The position numbers and the translations under genes are program-made. Positions 29,359 to 37,650 of a DNA stretch of 64,000 nucleotides are shown in pieces. Source of the stretch: Pseudomonadota bacterium (GTDB lineage Bacteria; Pseudomonadota; Gammaproteobacteria; Xanthomonadales; Wenzhouxiangellaceae). Positions within the stretch are counted from its first letter, which is position 1, and each line of letters begins with the position of its first letter. The stretch is taken from positions 558,001-622,000 of the forward strand of contig CP053448.1 in NCBI GenBank assembly GCA_013285445.1, in the 5' to 3' direction. The notes under the pieces are model-generated. The model was not told the origin of the DNA. It did no database searches and was given only the letters and a program-made list of their open reading frames with translations.

Positions 29359-29648
29359 GAAAACGGGTCGCGAGGGCTTTCGGCCCGGCCGACTGCCCGG
29401 ATTTCGTCAAGCGCCTCGAAAAAGGCGGGATCTTCGATGCCATCCGGGTTGGTCATGCTGCCGTCGGCGTGAAAGCGCAGTCGCTGCTTCAGCGCCACCA
29501 GCGGGCTGTCAGCGGCGTCGTTCTCAGCGTCGGCGAGACCGCGACGGATCAGATCCTCGACTGTTTCTTTGAGTTTGTGGTCGGTGGCCGCCGCCCGGAT
29601 TTTGACGCGCCGCATCAGTTCGTCAGGAAGTTCCAGGGTTGTCTTCAT
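29355..29648 (-). CDS. vapB: VapB-type ribbon-helix-helix antitoxin
   Basis: This 97-aa protein has a ribbon-helix-helix N-terminus (MKTTLELPDELMRRVKIRAA) that should bind its own promoter, and an acidic tail (GIEDPAFFEALDEIRAVGR) that should wrap the toxin. An ATG six bases upstream is an alternative. A palindrome that fits an operator lies 11 bp upstream. Confidence 0.85.
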   Translation of the reverse strand: MKTTLELPDELMRRVKIRAAATDHKLKETVEDLIRRGLADAENDAADSPLVALKQRLRFHADGSMTNPDGIEDPAFFEALDEIRAVGRAESPRDPFS

Positions 29649-29658
29649 TGCCATAATT

Positions 29659-29670
29659 CCATAATTATGG
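29659..29670 (-). promoter_or_regulatory. Palindromic operator candidate of the vapBC pair
   Basis: CCATAATTATGG is a perfect 12-bp palindrome directly before the antitoxin start and next to AT-rich promoter-like sequence. Ribbon-helix-helix antitoxins commonly repress from such sites. Confidence 0.55.
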
Positions 29671-29715
29671 GTATATGCTAGCACATTTCGGGGGGTAGCT
29701 CAGACAAATCCTCAC

Positions 29716-29744
29716 CGGTTCATCCCCGCGGGCGCGGGGAACAC
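29716..29744. repeat. Solitary type I-E-like CRISPR repeat
   Basis: The 29-nt sequence begins CGGTTCATCCCCGCG and ends GCGCGGGGAACAC, which is the well-known type I-E repeat pattern in reverse complement. It shares nothing with the 37-nt repeat of the main array, which begins 169 bp to the right. No second copy occurs 61 bp away on either side, and no type I-E cas gene is in the window. The remaining sequence up to 29912 holds no recognisable gene. Confidence 0.75.
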
Positions 29745-29912
29745 GACTTCCCCTGAATCCAGGCGCCACATTGCAGCGTGTGGTGCATCGAGTCAGTCTG
29801 CGCGTTCCAGCCGACCGGATTCCAGCACCAGGCCGATACCTTCGCGAGTCAACCCCTCATCAAGTGGCACGGCAAGGAAAACCGGTCGACCATGACAGAC
29901 AGCTTTCTCTCT

Positions 29913-30344
29913 GTCTTAATCCCTTCTTTTCAAGGAACGGTGTTCGAGCCTTGGCGGTCGTTACAATTCAGCCTCCAGTGTAGTCTTAATCCCTTCTTTT
30001 CAAGGAACGGTGTTCGAGCCTAACGAGGTGATTTATGATTCGTTATTATCGTAGTCTTAATCCCTTCTTTTCAAGGAACGGTGTTCGAGCGCGGTTTTAC
30101 CTTTCAAGACCACCATTTCGCGAGCGTCTTAATCCCTTCTTTTCAAGGAACGGTGTTCGAGCTTATGACTCCCGAATAACACACGACGTGCTTGGCGTCT
30201 TAATCCCTTCTTTTCAAGGAACGGTGTTCGAGCGTCAGATGCAGCCTATGACGCGCGCGTCGTGAAAGTCTTAATCCCTTCTTTTCAAGGAACGGTGTTC
30301 GAGCGCTGTCGGAAGTTATCTATAGCCCCGCCAGAGCGGTCTTA
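29913..30344 (-). CRISPR. CRISPR array, leader-distal segment: 6 full repeats plus the first 6 nt of repeat 7
   Basis: The 37-nt repeat begins GTCTTAATCCCTTC and ends CGGTGTTCGAGC on the plus strand. Repeat starts are 29913, 29983, 30054, 30126, 30197, 30268 and 30339, with spacers of 33-35 nt. On the minus strand the repeat ends GGGATTAAGAC, a common 3' end that yields the 8-nt crRNA handle AUUAAGAC, so transcription runs from right to left, the same way as the cas genes. This segment is the oldest end. Repeat 7 is interrupted by IS630 after GTCTTA. Confidence 0.98.
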
Positions 30345-31452
30345 TTAACCCGGCAGGAAAGTAGATAAGGTATAATCGGGCTATGAAAGAAGATGCCCGC
30401 GCACTTCCTGCGGTGGTCCAGGAAGAAAAACGCAAACAGGCCATCCGCATGTGGCAGAAACGCCGCTACACCCACCGTGAAATTGCCGAGCAAGTCGGCG
30501 TTCACTATTTGACTGTCGGACGCTGGGTTCGAACATACCAAGCCGAAGGCATGAAAGCCCTGCGGGCTTCCAAGGCACAGGGTCGCCCGGTTGGATCTGG
30601 ACGATCCATGAGTGAGGAGCAAGAGAACCAGATTCAGAAGGTTCTGATTGATAAGACGCCGGATCAACTCAAGCTGAGTTACGCCCTTTGGACACGCGAA
30701 GCAGTACAACAGTTGATTTTGCAGGAGACTGGCATCCGGCTGGCAATCCGTACTGTGGGCGACTATCTCAAGCGCTGGGGTTTTACGGTCCAGAAGCCCA
30801 AGAAACAGGCCTACGAGCAGCGTCCTGCTGAAGTGAAGCAGTGGCTGGACGACGAATATCCGGCCATTCATGCTCGCGCCAAGGCTGAGAAAGCTGAGAT
30901 TTACTGGGGCGATGAGACGGGGCTTCGCAGCGACAGTCAACATGTTCGGGGCTATGCGCCCAAGGGCAAAACACCCGTTCTTCGCCTGAATGCCAAGCGT
31001 GAGTCCATCAACCTGATCTCTGCGGTCACTAACCAGGGCAAGGTTCGGTTCCGGATGTTCGATGGGACCATGAATGCAGACATCCTGATTGACTTCATGA
31101 AGCGCCTGATTAGAGACGCGAAACGCAAAGTCTTTCTGATTCTCGATAACCTGCGGGTTCATCACGCCAAGGTCGTCAAAGCCTGGCTTGCCGAGCACAA
31201 GGATGAAATCGAGGTCTTCTACCTGCCTTCCTATTCGCCGGAACTAAACCCAGACGAATATCTCAATTGTGATCTCAAGGCCGGCGTCCATGGTAGGCTG
31301 CCGGCCAGAAGCAAAAAGGAACTGAAGGCAAAGACAATCGCTCATCTGAGGAAACTGCAGAAACTGCCCGGGCGAGTTATAAAGTACTTCCAAGCCGAGC
31401 CCATTCAATATGCAGCCTGTGCTTGAGCATTTCTACTTATCCGCCGGGTTAA
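30345..31452 (+). mobile_element. IS630-family element inserted in CRISPR repeat 7
   Basis: The 1108-bp element starts TTAACCCGGC and ends GCCGGGTTAA, with related inner sequence on both sides. It is flanked by the TA duplication typical of IS630 (30343-30344 and 31453-31454). Removing the element and one TA restores a perfect 37-nt repeat, which fixes the boundaries exactly. It holds one plus-strand transposase gene. Confidence 0.95.
30383..31426 (+). CDS. IS630-family transposase
   Basis: This 347-aa protein has an N-terminal helix-turn-helix (YTHREIAEQVGVHYLTVGRW) and a DDE domain: IYWGDETGLRSD (first Asp), VFLILDNLRVHHAK (second Asp) and LPSYSPELNPDEYLN (final acidic residue). It is intact, unlike many IS630 copies that need a frameshift. 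It is transcribed against the array. Confidence 0.93.
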   Translation: MKEDARALPAVVQEEKRKQAIRMWQKRRYTHREIAEQVGVHYLTVGRWVRTYQAEGMKALRASKAQGRPVGSGRSMSEEQENQIQKVLIDKTPDQLKLSYALWTREAVQQLILQETGIRLAIRTVGDYLKRWGFTVQKPKKQAYEQRPAEVKQWLDDEYPAIHARAKAEKAEIYWGDETGLRSDSQHVRGYAPKGKTPVLRLNAKRESINLISAVTNQGKVRFRMFDGTMNADILIDFMKRLIRDAKRKVFLILDNLRVHHAKVVKAWLAEHKDEIEVFYLPSYSPELNPDEYLNCDLKAGVHGRLPARSKKELKAKTIAHLRKLQKLPGRVIKYFQAEPIQYAACA

Positions 31453-31454
31453 TA

Positions 31455-32893
31455 ATCCCTTCTTTTCAAGGAACGGTGTTCGAGCAGTAGGGCCATGCGT
31501 AAAGTACGCGAGAATTTGGTCTTAATCCCTTCTTTTCAAGGAACGGTGTTCGAGCACAAATCAATGCAAATCAAAGCCGCCACAGCCCGTCTTAATCCCT
31601 TCTTTTCAAGGAACGGTGTTCGAGCCCGATACCATCATGGCGGCAATCGCCAGCAGGAGTCTTAATCCCTTCTTTTCAAGGAACGGTGTTCGAGCGCCCC
31701 TAATTGGCACAAACGAGGACCACGACCATGGTCTTAATCCCTTCTTTTCAAGGAACGGTGTTCGAGCTCATGGCTGCCGCAGACGCTCGCAGAGCTCTTC
31801 GTCTTAATCCCTTCTTTTCAAGGAACGGTGTTCGAGCCGCGACACATACGCCGGCGAATCTCTCCAAGCTGTCTTAATCCCTTCTTTTCAAGGAACGGTG
31901 TTCGAGCTGGGGCGACAACGGCGATCGCGTCCTGCCTGCCCGTCTTAATCCCTTCTTTTCAAGGAACGGTGTTCGAGCGTTCACACTGTCACAAACAAAC
32001 CAACGACGAAGTCTTAATCCCTTCTTTTCAAGGAACGGTGTTCGAGCAGGCTCAGGCCATTAAGGCGCTTGCCGGACTGGGTCTTAATCCCTTCTTTTCA
32101 AGGAACGGTGTTCGAGCGATGCGGTAGCCGCCATCCGGTTCCAGGCGGGCGTCTTAATCCCTTCTTTTCAAGGAACGGTGTTCGAGCGAGCGGGCCGAAC
32201 AGATTGCCGACCTGGCCGTCTGTCTTAATCCCTTCTTTTCAAGGAACGGTGTTCGAGCGCAAAGTGAGGCAGAAACATATCCGCGTACTCAGGGTCTTAA
32301 TCCCTTCTTTTCAAGGAACGGTGTTCGAGCGGAACCGATGAGCGCCCCGCTCTCGACACCAGCGTCTTAATCCCTTCTTTTCAAGGAACGGTGTTCGAGC
32401 CGCAGCAAGCCGCCGGCGTGGTAGACCTGGAATCGTCTTAATCCCTTCTTTTCAAGGAACGGTGTTCGAGCAATAACGTCCTGCCCGTATATGTACGGGA
32501 ATCGTTCGTCTTAATCCCTTCTTTTCAAGGAACGGTGTTCGAGCGCCGAAAAAATCGCCGATCTGGCCGTCTTCAACGGGTCTTAATCCCTTCTTTTCAA
32601 GGAACGGTGTTCGAGCCACATTGCAGACAGGGTATTCCCTGAGGCCGATGTCTTAATCCCTTCTTTTCAAGGAACGGTGTTCGAGCGACAAGCTCCGGGA
32701 GCTGTTGACGTTTGACTCGGTCTTAATCCCTTCTTTTCAAGGAACGGTGTTCGAGCTCCTTTTCACCGTCGAGCCCCGCGACGAGCGTGAGGTCTTAATC
32801 CCTTCTTTTCAAGGAACGGTGTTCGAGCAAGGCGATCAAGAAACATCGCAGCACAGTCGGTCTTAATCCCTTCTTTTCAAGGAACGGTGTTCG
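31455..32893 (-). CRISPR. CRISPR array, middle segment: rest of repeat 7, repeats 8-26, and first 34 nt of repeat 27
   Basis: Repeat starts after the remainder of repeat 7 (31455-31485) are 31519, 31589, 31659, 31731, 31801, 31871, 31942, 32011, 32081, 32151, 32222, 32294, 32364, 32435, 32508, 32580, 32650, 32720, 32792 and 32860. The repeats look identical to those of the other segments. Spacers are 31-36 nt. The IS66 element enters after GGTGTTCG in repeat 27. Short open frames across this array are chance readings of the repeat. Confidence 0.98.
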
Positions 32894-32901
32894 GTAAGCG
32901 C

Positions 32902-34440
32902 CTACAAATCCCCACCCTTGACGTTGCCCGGCAGTAATGCGTCAATATCGTCGATGGTTTCGGCCAGTGGCAGCTCTTGAAAAACCTGACGCAGGTAGGC
33001 ATAGGGCTCGATGGCGTGGCCCTTGGCGGTTTCGATCAGGCTGTAGAGGTTGGCGCTGGCGCGAGCGCCCGCTGGTGACTTGGAGAACAGCCAGTTCTTG
33101 CGGCCGATGGCGAACGGCCGGATGGCGTTTTCGATGGCGTTGTTGTCGATCGGGTAGCGGCCATCGTCGAGGTAGCGCACCAGCGCTGGCCATTGGTTGT
33201 GCAGGTACTGAAGCGCTTCGCCCAGCTTGGTCTTTGGCGCGACACGCGGCAGTGTCGTGGTCAACCAGGCGTTCAGCTGGTCGATGACGGGCTGTGACTT
33301 GTCCTGGCGCAAGCGGTGGCGCTCGGTCGGGTTCAGCGCCTGGGCTTCGCGCTCGATCCGGTAGAGCTTGCCGATCAGCGCCAGGGCCTGATCCGGGCGT
33401 CCGATCTTGCCCTTTGGCTGGAGCTTGGCGGCATCGAAGAACTTGCGCCGGGCATGGGCCCAGCAGCCCAGACGGGTGATGCCATGGTCTCGACAGGCCG
33501 CGCCATAGCCGGAATAGGCGTCGGCCATCAGGGCACCGGAGAAGCCTTCCAGGCGCGCCACGGGCACATCGCCGGCACGACTGGCTTCGTAGTGATAGAC
33601 CCGCAGCCGCTGCCCTGGTGGGCCAGATCCCATGACCCACATGTAGCTGTTGCTTCGTGCCGGCTTGCCGGGTTCGTCGAGGACCTGGACGGTGGTCTCG
33701 TCCATGCCGATGACCGGGGCTTCGAGGATCTGCTCGGTCAGACGATTGATCAGGGGCTGGACCAGCTTGCCGCAGCGGATCATCCAGTTGGCCAGGGTGG
33801 TGCGGTCGAGCTCGACGCCCAGCCGCGCGAACTGCTGAATCTGTCGGTACAGCGGCAGGGCGTCGACGTACTTGGCCGTGGCGATGTAGGCCAGCAGGCC
33901 CGGTGCGGCCATCGACTTGCCCAGCGGCTGGGCGGGCTTGGTGGCGGTGGCCACATGCCCTTCGCAGCAGGGGCAGGCGTACTTCAGCCGGACGTGGCGG
34001 ATGACCTTGACGCTCGCCGGAATGATATCGAGCTGCTCGGAGGTCTCCTCGCCGATGCGCTCCAGAACCGCACCATCGTGCGGACAGACCTTGTCGGCCT
34101 CGGGCAGGTCGTGAATGACTTCCTCGCGCGGCAGCTCCGGCGGCAGGGCCGGCCGGCCCCGACGCTGGCGAGAGTGCGGCTTGACAGCGACCTCGGGGGG
34201 CTCGCTTGCCGCGATCTCCTCGGCTTCGTTGAACAGGCCCAGCTGATCTGCACTGGCCTGCTCGCTGGTGCCGGCAAAGGTCTTGCGCTGGAAAGTGCGG
34301 ATGATCTCTTCGAGCTGATGAATGCGCGCTTCGCGCGCCTCGAGGGTTGCCTGCTGGCTGGCCAGCTGCGCCTGGAGAGCGGCGATCTGATCGGCCGTTG
34401 AGGGATCTGCAACAGAGGCTTTGTTGACGGCCGACGACAT
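32902..34440 (-). CDS. tnpC: IS66 transposase TnpC
   Basis: This 512-aa DDE transposase has an N-terminal coiled coil (IAALQAQLASQQATLEAREA), a zinc-binding region (CPHDGAVLERIGEE and CPCCEGHVA), the IS66 catalytic start VIGMDETTVQVLDEPGKP, and the late YPIDNNAIENAIRPFAIGRK motif. Length fits the family and the gene appears intact. It follows tnpB with an 18-bp gap. Confidence 0.95.
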   Translation of the reverse strand: MSSAVNKASVADPSTADQIAALQAQLASQQATLEAREARIHQLEEIIRTFQRKTFAGTSEQASADQLGLFNEAEEIAASEPPEVAVKPHSRQRRGRPALPPELPREEVIHDLPEADKVCPHDGAVLERIGEETSEQLDIIPASVKVIRHVRLKYACPCCEGHVATATKPAQPLGKSMAAPGLLAYIATAKYVDALPLYRQIQQFARLGVELDRTTLANWMIRCGKLVQPLINRLTEQILEAPVIGMDETTVQVLDEPGKPARSNSYMWVMGSGPPGQRLRVYHYEASRAGDVPVARLEGFSGALMADAYSGYGAACRDHGITRLGCWAHARRKFFDAAKLQPKGKIGRPDQALALIGKLYRIEREAQALNPTERHRLRQDKSQPVIDQLNAWLTTTLPRVAPKTKLGEALQYLHNQWPALVRYLDDGRYPIDNNAIENAIRPFAIGRKNWLFSKSPAGARASANLYSLIETAKGHAIEPYAYLRQVFQELPLAETIDDIDALLPGNVKGGDL

Positions 34441-34458
34441 GCAGAAAGTATAGCATAA

Positions 34459-34842
34459 TCAATAGCATGAAGCACCACCAATCAACGAATTAGTGGCCGA
34501 AAAGTGCAGTTGTTGATGGCCCTGCATGCGCATCACATCAAAACCCTCGAGCAGCCAGTTGAACTCACGCTCGCCCCAGCGGATCACGCCGTCGGCATGC
34601 TTGCGCGGCCACTGGAACTTCGCCTTCTCCAGGCGCTTGTACCAGAGGCAAAAGCCGGTCTGGTCCCAGTAGAGCACCTTGAGCCGGTCGCGGTGGCGGT
34701 TGCAGAACACGTACAGCGCATCGGCGAACGGATCCAGGGCCATCTGCTGCTCGACGATGGCCGCCAGGCCGTCAATGGACTTGCGAAAGTCCACCACGTC
34801 GCGGTGCAGGTAAACCTTGGGCAGGTCACGAAACAGACGCAT
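34459..34842 (-). CDS. tnpB: IS66 accessory protein TnpB
   Basis: This 127-aa protein has the IS66 Orf2 pattern: VYLHRDVVDFRKSIDGLAAI, ADALYVFCNRHRDRLKVLYW and GFCLWYKRLEKAKFQWPR. It is required for transposition of IS66 elements; its biochemical role is not settled. It overlaps tnpA by 17 bp. Confidence 0.95.
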   Translation of the reverse strand: MRLFRDLPKVYLHRDVVDFRKSIDGLAAIVEQQMALDPFADALYVFCNRHRDRLKVLYWDQTGFCLWYKRLEKAKFQWPRKHADGVIRWGEREFNWLLEGFDVMRMQGHQQLHFSATNSLIGGASCY

Positions 34843-35137
34843 CGGCCAGCTCCCGCATCAGTTGGGCGACCCAGGCCGGACAAGCCGAGCTTGGAAGCTC
34901 CAGCGCGACACCGCGCCACGACACCGCTATCTGGCCGGTGAGCTGAGACGGCATCGGCGGCGCGACCGCGACCAGGCCCTGATGCGTATCCGCCTCGCGC
35001 AGCGCCTTGCGGCGCCGGTAGAAGGACTTCGGTGTCAGGCCATGGCGCTGACAGAACTCAGCCACCGACTCTGCGCCGGCAGCCTGCTGCGCGATCAGCT
35101 CTCGCCACTGATCGGCTTTGAGGTAACGTCTGCTCAC
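34826..35137 (-). CDS. tnpA: IS66 accessory protein TnpA
   Basis: This 103-aa protein has a helix-turn-helix of the IS66 Orf1 kind (AGAESVAEFCQRHGLTPKSF followed by YRRRKAL). It probably binds the element ends. It is the first gene of the IS66 operon, about 85 bp inside the right end. Confidence 0.92.
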   Translation of the reverse strand: MSRRYLKADQWRELIAQQAAGAESVAEFCQRHGLTPKSFYRRRKALREADTHQGLVAVAPPMPSQLTGQIAVSWRGVALELPSSACPAWVAQLMRELADASVS

Positions 35138-35229
35138 TTGCTTGCTCCATCCTGAAAATCGATGGAATCAGCATAGTGATCTATGCGTCGTTGAGAAGAG
35201 TGTCGGTTCGTAGGCGCTTACGGTGTTCG

Positions 35230-37565
35230 AGCTGACTGCCCCAAGGATTCCCGCGGCGGTGCGGCGTCTTAATCCCTTCTTTTCAAGGAACGGTGTTCGA
35301 GCACCGAGGGCTCCGACGAAGTAGTCATCACGACTAAGTCTTAATCCCTTCTTTTCAAGGAACGGTGTTCGAGCGCTACCGGGGCAAAAGTTTTGAGGGC
35401 AAACATGGTCTTAATCCCTTCTTTTCAAGGAACGGTGTTCGAGCCCCCGCATCGAAGAACTGTCCTGCGCCGAGCGCGTCTTAATCCCTTCTTTTCAAGG
35501 AACGGTGTTCGAGCACCGGGTTTACCCGGAAGGCGACATGCTCGCCGCTGTCTTAATCCCTTCTTTTCAAGGAACGGTGTTCGAGCTTGAATTGACGACA
35601 CACATCGACAGCGGCAAAACGTCTTAATCCCTTCTTTTCAAGGAACGGTGTTCGAGCGCAAGAGGACCAAGCCAATGAATCGTCGTTATTCCGTCTTAAT
35701 CCCTTCTTTTCAAGGAACGGTGTTCGAGCCTGCGCCATGCTTTGAAATCGTCCCTGACGATCAGGGTCTTAATCCCTTCTTTTCAAGGAACGGTGTTCGA
35801 GCGCATGTAACGCGCCATTACCGCTACCCGACCGTGTCTTAATCCCTTCTTTTCAAGGAACGGTGTTCGAGCCCAGGTTTACCAGAACCGCCACGGTGGG
35901 CCGACGTCTTAATCCCTTCTTTTCAAGGAACGGTGTTCGAGCAAAGTACGCCATAGATATTGACGCAGCAAGAGAGTCTTAATCCCTTCTTTTCAAGGAA
36001 CGGTGTTCGAGCGCAATCTCATGGGCATTCGATCAGAAGCTAAAGCGTCTTAATCCCTTCTTTTCAAGGAACGGTGTTCGAGCAGCTCGTAGCGCGCAAA
36101 CCAACGGCAGCATCAGTCTTAATCCCTTCTTTTCAAGGAACGGTGTTCGAGCGCCTATCGCGGCGCCAACCGGAAAAATTTCGTTCGTCTTAATCCCTTC
36201 TTTTCAAGGAACGGTGTTCGAGCTCTACAAGGTCAGTGATGCGATGGGCCGGCTGACGTCTTAATCCCTTCTTTTCAAGGAACGGTGTTCGAGCTCATCC
36301 AGCAGGCCGATCAGTCCGGCTCGGCGGAGTCTTAATCCCTTCTTTTCAAGGAACGGTGTTCGAGCGGAGACCCGATATGTACTCAGTTTCATTTTTTGGT
36401 CTTAATCCCTTCTTTTCAAGGAACGGTGTTCGAGCGCATCGTCATCGTGGACGATGCGCCTGTCTTTGAGTCTTAATCCCTTCTTTTCAAGGAACGGTGT
36501 TCGAGCGCCAACTCAAGGCGCAGTTCACCGCATGGGTGAAGTCTTAATCCCTTCTTTTCAAGGAACGGTGTTCGAGCACCTGGATCAAATCGAATCGGAC
36601 GCCAGTGCCGCGTCTTAATCCCTTCTTTTCAAGGAACGGTGTTCGAGCCGCAGAAAACCCAGACTTCATGGGTGGGATCAGTCTTAATCCCTTCTTTTCA
36701 AGGAACGGTGTTCGAGCGTTGCATGAAACACAAAAAGTACGCCATAGATATTGTCTTAATCCCTTCTTTTCAAGGAACGGTGTTCGAGCACCATGAATCT
36801 TCGTTATTCGCAACTCAAAGCCGTCTTAATCCCTTCTTTTCAAGGAACGGTGTTCGAGCCACATCGACAGCGACAGCGGCAAAACCCGAGGCGTCTTAAT
36901 CCCTTCTTTTCAAGGAACGGTGTTCGAGCCGTAAACCTCCCGAACTACTATCATCTGGCCGTGGTCTTAATCCCTTCTTTTCAAGGAACGGTGTTCGAGC
37001 CTGGCCATCCATGAATTATGTTTGCCGCCATACGTCTTAATCCCTTCTTTTCAAGGAACGGTGTTCGAGCGTTATTCGCAACTCAAAGCCTGGCAGCAAG
37101 CTGCTGGTCTTAATCCCTTCTTTTCAAGGAACGGTGTTCGAGCCATGTCGCCGACCGGGTTTACCCGGAAGGCGACGTCTTAATCCCTTCTTTTCAAGGA
37201 ACGGTGTTCGAGCGGACCTGTCCATCGAAAACCCGCAATTCGACCGGTCTTAATCCCTTCTTTTCAAGGAACGGTGTTCGAGCCCGCAAGCGCATCCCGT
37301 TCGATGATCCCGAGGCTGTCTTAATCCCTTCTTTTCAAGGAACGGTGTTCGAGCTGGACGACGACGAAGGCTGGCCGGTCTACAAGTGTCTTAATCCCTT
37401 CTTTTCAAGGAACGGTGTTCGAGCACCATGACCCGCAAGGACTATGAACTGATTGCGTCTTAATCCCTTCTTTTCAAGGAACGGTGTTCGAGCCCCAACT
37501 TCCCGACCGACTCATTATTCTCAAGGTTGTCTTAATCCCTTCTTTTCAAGGAACGGTGTTCGAGC
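35230..37565 (-). CRISPR. CRISPR array, leader-proximal segment: last 3 nt of repeat 27 and repeats 28-60
   Basis: After the last three bases of repeat 27 (35230-35232), repeats start at 35266, 35338, 35408, 35478, 35550, 35621, 35693, 35766, 35836, 35906, 35976, 36047, 36116, 36187, 36258, 36329, 36399, 36470, 36541, 36612, 36681, 36753, 36823, 36893, 36964, 37034, 37107, 37177, 37247, 37318, 37388, 37457 and 37529. Spacers are 32-36 nt. The whole array has 60 repeats and 59 spacers. The newest spacers should be at the right end, next to the leader and the adaptation genes. Several spacers here overlap each other in sequence. Confidence 0.98.
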
Positions 37566-37650
37566 CGCTGGCTGTGAATTTCCGTTTTATTCCGGTAGCT
37601 TGACATAGGCATTGTCGAAATCCAGATGGTTTCAAATGTTAACATTTTTT
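37566..37650 (-). promoter_or_regulatory. CRISPR leader
   Basis: About 85 bp, richer in A and T than its surroundings, lies between the newest repeat and the ISL3 insertion, on the side facing cas2. It contains a perfect 14-bp palindrome AAATGTTAACATTT (37634-37647). Before the ISL3 insertion it reached the stop codon of the second cas2 gene, so it was a complete intergenic leader of about 87 bp. A convincing -35/-10 pair is not obvious. Confidence 0.7.

Larger units (their letters stand above)
32894..35221 (-). mobile_element. IS66-family element inserted in CRISPR repeat 27
   Basis: The 2328-bp element has tips GTAAGCGCCTAC (32894-32905) and GTAGGCGCTTAC (35210-35221). It is flanked by an exact 8-bp duplication GGTGTTCG (32886-32893, 35222-35229), the IS66 target-site size. 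The duplicated bases are part of the CRISPR repeat, so the insertion point is certain. It carries tnpA, tnpB and tnpC on the minus strand. Confidence 0.95.

Noticed and set aside
29745..29912. Possible second type I-E repeat or I-E spacer after the orphan repeat
   Set aside because: No matching repeat at the expected 61-bp distance, so no I-E array can be claimed.
29771..37431. Many short open frames across the CRISPR array with repeated peptides such as LNPFFSRNGVRA or LIPSFQGTVFE
   Set aside because: They are translations of the 37-nt repeat and disappear once the array is recognised.
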